Positions 9,301 to 16,705 of a stretch of 49,658 nucleotides of DNA are shown here, piece after piece (within the stretch, counting starts at the first letter, position 1; every line of letters starts with the position of its first letter). Origin of the DNA: Chloroflexota bacterium (GTDB lineage Bacteria > Chloroflexota > Anaerolineae > Aggregatilineales > Phototrophicaceae). Made by a program: the position numbers and the translations under genes. Location: positions 1 to 49,658 of the forward strand of contig JAPOWG010000093.1 of the NCBI GenBank assembly GCA_026707745.1, in the 5' to 3' direction. Below the pieces are notes generated by a model, which was given only the letters and a program-made list of their open reading frames with translations, searched no databases and was not told where the DNA came from.

Positions 9301-9933
9301 AGACGGCTGCATAGTCCCGCGGGAAACGAGAAATCCATCGCGGCGCCTAACGCAGGCGCGCTTGGTCGTCGGAAGAATTCTCGTCGTGTGCTCGGCGCGA
9401 TCGTGCATGATCTGCTGCGCTTCGGTCACTATCAGGCGACCGATGACCTCATTCGCTCCTGCGCCTGGCGAGAAGGATTGACCCTCAGCCACGATATCGA
9501 CGAGACCGTGGACGCTGTCAAGCGCTTGCTGGCCGACTTTCGACAAAGCAATGTCTTCGGATGGCTTTCATCCGCCCGCGCCGGGCATCGGCCCGTTTAT
9601 ACCGAATTGCCCTTCGTCTATCGTACCAGCGGTCGAATTATTCACGGCGTCATGGATCTTTTATTGCAAGGGGCGGATGGGACCTGGGCAATTGTCGATT
9701 ACAAAACAACCTCGATCCAGGGCACCCGCCAGACACACGTCCGGCGCTACACCCTGCAACTGGCAGTTTATGCCGCAGCTGCGCAGGCCCGCCTGGGATT
9801 GCCAGATCTCCCGGCGACGTACGTCCATCACCTGACGGACAATAGCACGCTGCTCATTGACAAACATGACTGCCTGGCAGAACTCAACGCGCTCGAAGCG
9901 CGCATTGTCGAGTTGGAACAGTTCCATGCCTGA
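6340..9933 (+). CDS. addA: AddA helicase-nuclease subunit (UvrD/RecB family)
   Basis: This is a 1197-aa superfamily 1A helicase. Visible motifs in order are Walker A VVAGAGSGKT (about 31-40), Walker B LLVDEFQDT (near 375), motif III GDPKQGIYGFRGAD, motif IV TSFRGHRRL, motif V VHASKGLEFPMV (near 775) and motif VI LLYVAATRAQDYLL. The C-terminal nuclease domain has HGVMDLLLQ, VDYKTT (near 1120) and the QLAVY motif, so the nuclease site looks intact. ATG at 6340 is chosen because it overlaps the addB stop (TAATG) and sits just before the helicase core; an upstream in-frame ATG at 6265 lies inside addB. It forms the AddAB complex with the preceding gene. Confidence 0.95.
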   Translation: MDDKTAIGSQISFTPEQHDAVHIHDKNLIVVAGAGSGKTRVLVERYLQLLEANPEWPIKSLVAITFTREAAFEMRHRVRLELERRATPADEDVWLRHLSELDSARIDTIHGLCASILRANAAQAGIDPKFDVLDEIEASILLENAVEETLASLDPELLALFSFYDSDKILGSITRQDLVSLSLPSEAPNPGALLKTWRERWSGEVLRARQQLCQSEDVQTILSAAGYPSDDRLGMLYEQYQAYLTSIAAEDDAEGIWQLIAECHSRGAVGNIGSAASWGGAEAKKEAASLLRRARDRLKGLLDEVGEPLGELDAQSAQLLPLWIRLLGEIQGAYRKLKAERALVDFDDLERLTAQVLSQDHIRRRYREAEFNHLLVDEFQDTNDRQWQIIRALADLDRGATLFTVGDPKQGIYGFRGADVSVFNRVRDQIAKDANGKELALSTSFRGHRRLIEQFNGIFKGILVRADDSPTADFQVPFDRPMTAFREKSPGDPPIECILLDYQARGENGPHPAPKPRRARRIPADEMRHWEAFEISGRVKRLIDSQRLVFDRHRGGCRPIMYGDIAVLFQAMSKVKIYEDCFKTRGIPFLTIAGRGYYDRQEVWDMLDLLRCLHNPLDNLSLATALRSPLFGFSDDLLFALRLMKDPDPLSSNPVPLWTAMRIAQISEVPGIADEDQHLLKFALDTLDELRQIAGRVTIFELLGQALTSTGYLSILTGLPDGARRRGNVEKLLKLAEDSGKITLGKFSRYLEDLSAREIREGEVLVEAGNAIRLMTVHASKGLEFPMVILADASWTRGSGAAPILLNDPDYGLSCQVFDVEQNKTVAAFAHRRNARLLAQKEAAERKRLLYVAATRAQDYLLVSGQMTFSKSGQLSARGWLGQLLAAFDMHDLERKEEGWHSFNGDRIRVLIPPLPPSHRDLQAGFEAGIRTSDTLETSGELPSLPPPLIKAIPPHSGLRLKHISATQLADLGEYRHSSGQIREFYRRRLHSPAGNEKSIAAPNAGALGRRKNSRRVLGAIVHDLLRFGHYQATDDLIRSCAWREGLTLSHDIDETVDAVKRLLADFRQSNVFGWLSSARAGHRPVYTELPFVYRTSGRIIHGVMDLLLQGADGTWAIVDYKTTSIQGTRQTHVRRYTLQLAVYAAAAQARLGLPDLPATYVHHLTDNSTLLIDKHDCLAELNALEARIVELEQFHA

Positions 9934-10891
9934 ACTGTGGAAGAGCTTGCTGCCCGACTGGGCGCATCCGGACCACCCGATCCTCCAATACGAGTTGGCG
10001 CAGCGACGGCTTGGGGGCTCGCGCTGGAAAAGCGCATTGCAGTTGTTCTTGTTGGCCCTGCTATTGGGCGGCGGCGGGTACCTCTATGCCAGCGCCACGT
10101 CGATCGACGCCGGCGCCGAGAGTCTCGCTGATTTTCTCTGGCGCTGTCTCTATTTCCCCTCGATATTGGTCCAAACGGCGACGGTCCTGGCCGCCCTGGC
10201 TTTCGGCATCGGATCGGTCGAAGCCGACCGTAGCCGACAAACCTGGGATAGTCTGCGGGTCACCGTATACGGCGCCGGGATGACGCTGCGCACGCGCTGG
10301 ACGGCGATACTCTATCGCCTGCGCGCGCCGATCATAGCGCTGCTCCTGACGCGTCTGGCTTTGGCCTTGGGCATGATAGTTAACCTGACAGCCTTCGGCG
10401 GGGGATACCTGCGGATCCTCGGCAGCAGCATCTTGGACGCCCCCTCCGACCTTTGGATCACACTGCCAATGGTCGCCCTGCTGATGACAGTCCAAACGCT
10501 GCTCCCGCTCGCCACGGTGGGCGCCGCGAGCGCCTTCGGCATTTTGATATCGGTGGCGATCAAACAGCGCCTCTTCGCGATCACAATTCAACTTGTCTTG
10601 TCTGTGACGGTAATCGCGGCGGTCGCCGGAGGGCTGCTCGCCGTCACAAGCGCCTTGGATGGCGGGTTGATAGCGCCGGAGGGTCTGCGATTTTTCCTCT
10701 TTCTGGGTTACAGCGGCTTCGCGGATGGCGGCCTGCTTTTGGCTAACTTGGGCAGCCTTGGCGCTGTTTGGGAGACGCTGCCGCAGGGCGAATTCCTATC
10801 AATAGGTCTTCTGCTAATCCTTGCTTTGGGGGCATTCTCGATCGATGGATGCCTGGGTCTGGCAATTCGCCTTTCCGAACAGGGCGAATAA
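9926..10891 (+). CDS. Polytopic membrane protein of unknown function in the addBA operon
   Basis: The 321-aa protein has a short charged N-terminus (MPELWKSLLPDWAHPDHPIL) followed by about seven hydrophobic segments. The N-terminal HPILQYELAQRR pattern resembles ABC-2-type permease-like proteins, but no motif confirms this and no ATPase is adjacent. ATG at 9926 overlaps the end of addA by 8 bp, indicating translational coupling. Its place in a DNA-repair operon is unexplained; the NERD-like first gene is also membrane-bound. Confidence 0.7.
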   Translation: MPELWKSLLPDWAHPDHPILQYELAQRRLGGSRWKSALQLFLLALLLGGGGYLYASATSIDAGAESLADFLWRCLYFPSILVQTATVLAALAFGIGSVEADRSRQTWDSLRVTVYGAGMTLRTRWTAILYRLRAPIIALLLTRLALALGMIVNLTAFGGGYLRILGSSILDAPSDLWITLPMVALLMTVQTLLPLATVGAASAFGILISVAIKQRLFAITIQLVLSVTVIAAVAGGLLAVTSALDGGLIAPEGLRFFLFLGYSGFADGGLLLANLGSLGAVWETLPQGEFLSIGLLLILALGAFSIDGCLGLAIRLSEQGE

Positions 10892-10924
10892 CTAGCAGCA
10901 CTGTCTTGGTCTAAGGCAAGCTGA

Positions 10925-10930
10925 TATAAT
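10925..10930 (+). promoter_or_regulatory. Likely -10 element upstream of the 10985 gene
   Basis: A perfect TATAAT lies 54 bp before the next ATG in a 93-bp intergenic gap. No convincing -35 hexamer is present at normal spacing. Confidence 0.45.
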
Positions 10931-10984
10931 CGATGCGCCATACGTCACGAAGCTATCAATACAACTGCCACATCCACATCACAC

Positions 10985-12052
10985 ATGCCAATTGACAGCC
11001 GCACCTACAAGAACCTGACCGACTACCTGCAGCACCTCTATCAATGTCAGCCTTACTCGCGCAACGACATCGAGCATCCGGTGACGGTATTCTACCCGTC
11101 CGCGGACCAGGTTCACGATCTGGACAGCGTACTCGATCCCTATCCCCCGACTGTCGAGCCGCGCGACTACGCCGCATACGACTACAGCTATCTGCACGAA
11201 TTGCAAAACCGCAAGCCCTTTTTGCACAATGGTTACACCTTTACCATGAAGCGCTTGACACCAGAACCGCTCAAACTGCGAGGAGCGCTCGGACGCTACT
11301 TCGACATGCTCGCTACTTGCGCTTCGCTGGAAAACGAGCTGCGCGCCGCCGCCGCCGACGGCTGGATGCGCGCGCCTTCACGCACCACTTACCACCGCGC
11401 GGTTGACCCCAAGGATGCCTTGCTGCGCGGGATCAAACGCTGCGCGGGCATCGGCATCGGCGCCCTGACCGTCTTCAACGACCGGGGCACCTACAAAGCG
11501 ATGCTGGCGCGCCGCTCGGAAAAAACCGCTTACGACAGCGGCATGTTTCATGTGCTGCCGGCGATGATGTTCGGTCCAACGACGCCGGACTTCGCCAATC
11601 CTCAAGAGTGGAGCGTACGGCACCAGGTGCTGCGCGAGGTGCTGGAAGAAATGTTCAACATGCCGGAAGAATGGACGCCGGCGCGCTGGGACTTCTTTTA
11701 TCAGCATCCGGCCCTCCTCTATTTACAAGAGTTGATGGATGCCGGCAAAGCCGAACTCTGCCTGACCGGCGTCATTATCAATCTGCTGACATTACGCCCG
11801 GAAATCAGTACCCTGCTTCTGATCCATGATCCGGAGTGGTACGCGCGTATTACCGCAAGGGATAGCGATATTCCCTTCAGAACAGCCGAAGAGACCTTGA
11901 GCCGAAGCGTCGTCGTCGCCCCAATTGCTGAGGACAGCGAGTTTCTGTCGTGCTTTCCCGACGAATTGCACCTGCAAATGCCCGCCCAAGCGACCGCGAC
12001 AATGTGGCTGGGAATAGATCTGGCGCGCGACTTGATTGCCAGGCAATGTTGA
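10985..12052 (+). CDS. Unrecognised protein with a weak Nudix-like motif
   Basis: The 355-aa soluble protein has no signal peptide or transmembrane segment. I do not recognise the family. Near residues 208-222 it has WSVRHQVLREVLEEMFNM, which resembles the REVxEE core of a Nudix box. The preceding Glu is 8 instead of 7 residues away, and the conserved upstream Gly is not placed canonically. The surrounding FHVLPAMMFG strand and the later beta-rich region would fit a divergent Nudix fold. It stands alone with its own TATAAT and is not clearly co-transcribed with the next gene. No strong Shine-Dalgarno sequence precedes the ATG. Confidence 0.6.
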   Translation: MPIDSRTYKNLTDYLQHLYQCQPYSRNDIEHPVTVFYPSADQVHDLDSVLDPYPPTVEPRDYAAYDYSYLHELQNRKPFLHNGYTFTMKRLTPEPLKLRGALGRYFDMLATCASLENELRAAAADGWMRAPSRTTYHRAVDPKDALLRGIKRCAGIGIGALTVFNDRGTYKAMLARRSEKTAYDSGMFHVLPAMMFGPTTPDFANPQEWSVRHQVLREVLEEMFNMPEEWTPARWDFFYQHPALLYLQELMDAGKAELCLTGVIINLLTLRPEISTLLLIHDPEWYARITARDSDIPFRTAEETLSRSVVVAPIAEDSEFLSCFPDELHLQMPAQATATMWLGIDLARDLIARQC

Positions 12053-12106
12053 CCGCTGAATACAGCTTTGCATCCGAATTCACATAGACCGCGCCGCGCC
12101 ATCGGT

Positions 12107-12112
12107 TATAAT
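12107..12112 (+). promoter_or_regulatory. Likely -10 element for the first peroxiredoxin gene
   Basis: TATAAT lies 37 bp before the ATG at 12150, in the gap after the previous stop. The -35 region is not recognisable. Confidence 0.45.
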
Positions 12113-12149
12113 CTAACGCATCTTTGGACATTTGCGAAAGGAATGTGCA

Positions 12150-12614
12150 ATGCCATCCGTAGGAGAGAAAGCGCCGGATTTTGAACTGTTAAATCAAGAG
12201 GGCAAAGCAGTCCGATTGAGCGACTATCGCGGCAGCAAGGTCTTGCTATTCGCCTATCCCAAAGCCGGCACATCCGGGTGCACTGTCCAAGCCTGTGGCT
12301 TTCGCGACAACTTCGCGCACATCGAAACATCGCGTGCTGTCGTCCTCGGATTGAGCCCTGATGAGCCCTCCGCGCTGAACAAATGGATCGCCAAGGAAGA
12401 CTTGCCCTACGACTTGCTGTCGGATCCGGATCACGGTGTTCTGGAGGCTTGGGATGCCTGGGGAGAAAAGTCCATGTACGGCAAGAAATACATGGGCGTA
12501 ATCCGTTCTCACTGGATCATCGGCGAAGACGGTACTGTCTTGGATGCCCAGGTCAAAGTCAGCCCCAAGAAAAGCATCGAAAAGGCGCTGAAGTTCTTGG
12601 CAAAATCCCAATAA
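12150..12614 (+). CDS. PrxQ/BCP-type peroxiredoxin (copy 1)
   Basis: The 154-aa thioredoxin-fold peroxidase reduces hydrogen peroxide and organic hydroperoxides with thiol electrons. The active-site stretch PKAGTSGCTVQACGFRD (near residues 42-58) has the peroxidatic Cys and, five residues on, the resolving Cys (C-x4-C) typical of atypical 2-Cys PrxQ enzymes. The N-terminal GEKAPDFELLNQEG and the later DLLSDPDHGVLEAWDAWG are also family features. ATG at 12150 is chosen because AAAGGAA lies upstream and the fold starts at once. A paralogue lies at 19521. Confidence 0.93.
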   Translation: MPSVGEKAPDFELLNQEGKAVRLSDYRGSKVLLFAYPKAGTSGCTVQACGFRDNFAHIETSRAVVLGLSPDEPSALNKWIAKEDLPYDLLSDPDHGVLEAWDAWGEKSMYGKKYMGVIRSHWIIGEDGTVLDAQVKVSPKKSIEKALKFLAKSQ

Positions 12615-12652
12615 TCCATCTGATCAGCCCCGCCCGGGTCGTCTAAGTTGTC

Positions 12653-14158
12653 ATGCGCATACGCTTCGCTATTCTAATACTGCTATCGCTAGCGACTGTC
12701 GCCTGCCGATCGCAGAGGGAAACTGCGCTCGACGACCTTGTTGCTCTGCCAAGCGCCACCATCGAGATCGTCTATGTAACGCCCACTTCAGCGCCGACCC
12801 GCGTGCCGACCCTGGTCAGAATACAGCCGACCGCGATTCCTACAGCAACAGCCACGATGATTGACCGCGCAAGCAGCCAAGTCGGCAATGCCAGCGAACT
12901 CGACTGCATGGACACACTTTTGCGCGCCTATACGGAAGCCGGCAACCGTTGTCTCGGCGGTCCAAGCGGTCATTTCTGCAATGGCGGCGGACCGGCGAAT
13001 ACCGCGCCGGCGGAAAATCAATTGAAGGACCCCGGCGCTGTCATAGAGGCAGCCGCGCTTGATGCCCTTCGCTCGCTTGCCCTGGATAATGCGTCGGGAG
13101 GCGGCTTAATCTGGCTGCGCCTGGAAGAAAACATCCTGATGGATGCCCTTCTGATTGGACAGGTCAGCATTCAAAATGCTGTGTTGCCCGATAGTGAGTT
13201 CGCCAAATGGCAGTCCTTCACTTTGGAAAGTGGAAGGAGCAAATGGCAGTGCGATGGAGCTCCCGAGACCGGCGCCATGGTGATACAGGGGCTGTATGGG
13301 CAGACATCGCGCGTGGTTGTCAACGGCGTATCTCTTAGGATCGATGGCACAGTAATTGTCCTCACCCAAGACAGTATCACCAAGTTTATCGCCATAGAGG
13401 GACAGGTCCGTCTGCTTGCCTTCGGACAGTTCATAAACATAAATGCCGGCGAACAGCTCAATTTCAGCTATGCGCCGGGCAATTGGCGGAAACCCGAAGG
13501 TTCCATCGCCAGCCCTTCTCTTTTCGAATACGACCTGGTTAAGGATTTGCCAATTGTACTGTTTGACCGACCCGTACCGATTCCGCAACCCGGTTACGTG
13601 CAAACGCAAGGCGGCGTCAATATGCGCATCGCCCCCGATATCGAAGCCCAATTGCTCTTTCAGGTGCCGGCCGGCGAAACCATGAGCGTGCTCGGCATCA
13701 GCACCAATCGCGAGTGGCTGCACATCCGGCTGGGCAACGGTGAAACAGGCTGGATGAGCGCGGGCTTGCTCGCGAAGAATCTCGGGGAGATCAAGCAGGT
13801 TTATGATGTCACGCCTCCCCCGCCGCAACGATACGGGGAGCTTGGCAGCCGGGCATTTGTTAACGTCGCTGCGGGAGGAAACCTGCGCGAAGCCCCGGAT
13901 ACCGCCTTTCGCGTCAAAGGCACTTTGCCATACGGCACCCAGGTGAAGCTGCTCGCGCGCAGTCCATACAGCCCCTGGGTAAAGGTCAACTTCGGGGGTG
14001 AAGTCGGCTGGATGGCCCTGTTCACGCTGCGATCAGAAGCGGTGATCGCTTCACTGCCCATCGACTACAACGTACCCTTGCCGCCACGCCCTACTGCCAC
14101 GCCCGTATTCAGCTACGGAGGCGGTCATGCCTATCCCGACCCCAGCACCGGATATTAG
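12653..14158 (+). CDS. Lipoprotein with Thr/Pro linker and two SH3b domains
   Basis: The 501-aa protein starts with a lipoprotein signal peptide ending in LATVAC (Cys18). A linker rich in Thr, Pro and Ala follows (about 45-75). The middle region (about 80-310) is beta-rich and includes a stretch resembling FecR-type proteins (IAIEGQVRLLAFGQFININAGE). Two bacterial SH3 repeats close the protein: one about 323-373 ending in GETGWMSAGLL, the other about 400-455 ending in GEVGWMALFTL. SH3b domains usually bind cell-wall or peptide ligands, so an extracytoplasmic envelope role is likely. The stop overlaps the convergent gene by 4 bp. Confidence 0.78.
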   Translation: MRIRFAILILLSLATVACRSQRETALDDLVALPSATIEIVYVTPTSAPTRVPTLVRIQPTAIPTATATMIDRASSQVGNASELDCMDTLLRAYTEAGNRCLGGPSGHFCNGGGPANTAPAENQLKDPGAVIEAAALDALRSLALDNASGGGLIWLRLEENILMDALLIGQVSIQNAVLPDSEFAKWQSFTLESGRSKWQCDGAPETGAMVIQGLYGQTSRVVVNGVSLRIDGTVIVLTQDSITKFIAIEGQVRLLAFGQFININAGEQLNFSYAPGNWRKPEGSIASPSLFEYDLVKDLPIVLFDRPVPIPQPGYVQTQGGVNMRIAPDIEAQLLFQVPAGETMSVLGISTNREWLHIRLGNGETGWMSAGLLAKNLGEIKQVYDVTPPPPQRYGELGSRAFVNVAAGGNLREAPDTAFRVKGTLPYGTQVKLLARSPYSPWVKVNFGGEVGWMALFTLRSEAVIASLPIDYNVPLPPRPTATPVFSYGGGHAYPDPSTGY

Positions 14159-16539
14159 CCGGCTCCGACGCGAATGGTGGTCAGCGGGACACTGTCGCCA
14201 ATAACAGCGCCAGTCTCATCCCTTACCCGGGGACGATAGCCGTTGCCGCAATCGTCCGCAGGCATCAATTCGCAGGTATACAAGCCGACAATGAGCTGAT
14301 ACTCGCCCGCTGATAGCTGCGCCGGCAAGCGCAAATCGTAAGTATCCACGATATAGCCGTCGGGTCCCCACCATTCGCTAATTGCCCGGCCCGCGGGGTG
14401 CAACTTGTCAACTTGCGCCTGGGGCGGTCCCCCGGTCGAAAGATGCAAGAAGCTGGAAAAGTTGACATCAATTTCTTCCAGCGCATACCAGTAGACGCGC
14501 AAACGCAAGTGATCGCCCGGGCGCAACTCTTCGGCGCTGAGATCATAGCCAAGCACTTGCAAACTATCGTCCAGCGTGAAGCGCGTCCGAAACTGTGCTG
14601 GCAAGGCTTCTCCAGGCGGAGAGTTGTGCCAAGCCAGTCCTTCCTGAAAGAAGACGAGGACGCAAAGCAGCGCGATCCCGCCTCCCAGCAAGGGGCCAAC
14701 GGTCGAAGCGCGCGAAAGCGACGCGATATGCCAGTATGGACGCGGCATTGTCCGGCGTCGGCGCAATAGTGCCGCAGCGCCGACGGACAACAATATCGAC
14801 AAGAGCGAGGCCCACGCGGCTAAATCGCGGGCGGGCGTCGAACCGAGATACACGCGCACGTTATGCTCGCCAGACGGCACGGGAAAAGTGATAAAGCCGT
14901 GGTGCGGCGACGGTGTGATTTCCACCGGTCTCCCACCAATTTCGGCGCGCCATCCCAGCCAATAAAAATTGTAAATCTCGGCGACAAAGTCTTTGCCGAC
15001 CTTGATACGCCACTCGTGCGATTGCGGCGAATTGTGAATCAGGTCGGCGGCGGCTCCCTCCGGCAAGATCGAGTGATTCAGTTTATCTATCGGATAGCCA
15101 TCGGCGTAGTCCAGCAGCAAGTGCGCTGTAGGATCGGGAACGGAATGGACATGACGCGGCCGATACTCGCCGGTGAATGTCGTGCCGAGCTGCCGCCTCG
15201 CCGCCTCTTCAGCGTGGTAGGCTTTGATCGACGTATCCAGCGTTTCATGACGCCATTCGGGTACATAGAATAGGGGAATCGCCAGCACGATGGGGAGCGC
15301 GACCAACGATCCCGCCAAGCTGATTTGCCAGCGTGTGTCGAGCTTCTCCAGCCAAATACCGTTGGCCCCCCCGATGATCGCCAGGCAAGCCGCGATCGGT
15401 CCCAGCAGGCGCCACGGGAATTGCAAAAACTGAATTGGTCGCAGGCTGTCCCAGATCGGCAACGAACTTGGCATGACCAGAAGCAACATCGCCAGAGCTA
15501 CAATGGCAAAATACAAGATGCCGAGGAAGCTCTGCGGGTGCGGCGATCGATAACCGCGAATGTACAGCGCCGCAGTCGCCGCCAGAGCGAGCAGCGCCAG
15601 CATCCACTGCGCGACGCCGAGGACTTTCAGTTCGCTCAGTCCGTTTATGGCGCCGGCGTCATGGGTCGGCGCTGCCGCCAGCAAGTCCGGCAGCCTCACG
15701 AAGGCCTCTCGATAGTCCAGCAAGCCGGCCACAGTCAGGTTTTGCAAATGCACGGAATCGCTCTCCAGCAGGACCGGCAACCAAAATGCCGCGGCAACCC
15801 CGGTGCCCAGCGCCACCCCCAGCAAAGCCCAGGCAGCGCTTCGCCAATCCATACGACTGGCTTCGCGATTCAAGTGCTGCAGGATCGCTTCAAATGCGAT
15901 CCAGGCTACTGTAATGCCGGTCAAGACCAGAGCCATCAGGTTATGTGCGTTGATCAGCGCCGTTTGCAGCAGAACCAGGGACAAGAAGTTGACCGGTGAA
16001 GCTTTGTCCCGAACCGCGTCGACGCGCCACAACAGCCAAGGGAATAGCGCGAAAGACAACAGTTCGGGATAGGTTCCTCTGGCGTAGGCTTCGGTATACA
16101 TCAGATAAGGACTGTAAACGTAGAGCAGCCCGGCGATGATCCCGCTCAAGCGCCCGAATCGCCGCTTCGCAAACAGATACATCCCGCTGCTGCATCCCAG
16201 AAGGCTGAGTGCCAGCAAGGCGCGCAAAGCGTCAAGCGCGCCCAGACCAAGTACGACATGGAACAAACTGGTGACGACGTAGGTCAAGCGCGCGTAGAAG
16301 TGAAACAGGGGCGATCCATAACCAAGGTAGAAACCTTCCGCCCAGGTCGGGAATAGCAGACCGTGCGACCAACTGCGGTTCATCTCGGCCACGCGGTAGC
16401 TGTGATAGAGCACATCCGGTCCATTGGGTAAACCAGGGTTTCTAAGCAGGGGAATGACGGTGAATAGCGTCAAAGCCAAGACGAATAGGAGCCCGGGATC
16501 AATCGATTTTCGGATGCCGCTCAAAGAGGGGAAGCTCAT
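14155..16539 (-). CDS. Large polytopic membrane protein, PF10131 (PTPS-related)/GT-C-like
   Basis: The 794-aa protein has about 12 hydrophobic segments. The first is followed by an extracytoplasmic loop with GPDVLYHSYRVAEM and then LFPTWAEGFYLGYGSPLF, a pattern I associate with PF10131 membrane proteins, which resemble GT-C glycosyltransferases. After the transmembrane block come soluble beta-rich stretches: about 480-545, containing WLGWRAEIGGRPVEI, and the C-terminal 150 residues, with a jelly-roll-like RPGDHLRLRVYWYAL. The family function is not established; transfer of lipid-linked sugars or cell-surface assembly is plausible. It is transcribed alone from the promoter at 16578-16606 and is convergent with the SH3 lipoprotein gene. 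Confidence 0.72.
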   Translation of the reverse strand: MSFPSLSGIRKSIDPGLLFVLALTLFTVIPLLRNPGLPNGPDVLYHSYRVAEMNRSWSHGLLFPTWAEGFYLGYGSPLFHFYARLTYVVTSLFHVVLGLGALDALRALLALSLLGCSSGMYLFAKRRFGRLSGIIAGLLYVYSPYLMYTEAYARGTYPELLSFALFPWLLWRVDAVRDKASPVNFLSLVLLQTALINAHNLMALVLTGITVAWIAFEAILQHLNREASRMDWRSAAWALLGVALGTGVAAAFWLPVLLESDSVHLQNLTVAGLLDYREAFVRLPDLLAAAPTHDAGAINGLSELKVLGVAQWMLALLALAATAALYIRGYRSPHPQSFLGILYFAIVALAMLLLVMPSSLPIWDSLRPIQFLQFPWRLLGPIAACLAIIGGANGIWLEKLDTRWQISLAGSLVALPIVLAIPLFYVPEWRHETLDTSIKAYHAEEAARRQLGTTFTGEYRPRHVHSVPDPTAHLLLDYADGYPIDKLNHSILPEGAAADLIHNSPQSHEWRIKVGKDFVAEIYNFYWLGWRAEIGGRPVEITPSPHHGFITFPVPSGEHNVRVYLGSTPARDLAAWASLLSILLSVGAAALLRRRRTMPRPYWHIASLSRASTVGPLLGGGIALLCVLVFFQEGLAWHNSPPGEALPAQFRTRFTLDDSLQVLGYDLSAEELRPGDHLRLRVYWYALEEIDVNFSSFLHLSTGGPPQAQVDKLHPAGRAISEWWGPDGYIVDTYDLRLPAQLSAGEYQLIVGLYTCELMPADDCGNGYRPRVRDETGAVIGDSVPLTTIRVGAG

Positions 16540-16577
16540 GTTTGCCGTTTGGGAGCAAGATCCGCCAACAGTCCATC

Positions 16578-16606
16578 AGTATACAATGGGCTCAAGTGCC
16601 GGGCAA
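16578..16606 (-). promoter_or_regulatory. Sigma70-type promoter for the PF10131 gene
   Basis: On the minus strand TTGCCC (16606-16601) and TATACT (16583-16578) are separated by exactly 17 bp, about 40 bp before the start codon at 16539. Confidence 0.6.
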
Positions 16607-16650
16607 TTTCGAGTCCCGACGATAGCGACCGCCATCCACCTATGTTAAGC

Positions 16651-16679
16651 TTGACGTTTCGATGTATCTTTAATTAAGA
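16651..16679 (+). promoter_or_regulatory. Possible promoter for the UMF1-like transporter gene
   Basis: TTGACG (16651-16656) is followed at 17 bp by TTAAGA in a distinctly AT-rich stretch. CCGGAGAA (a Shine-Dalgarno sequence) follows 8 nt before the ATG at 16706. The -10 is weak and could be shifted within the AT-rich tract. Confidence 0.4.
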
Positions 16680-16705
16680 ATTATTAGCTTACCGGAGAAC
16701 ACGCC

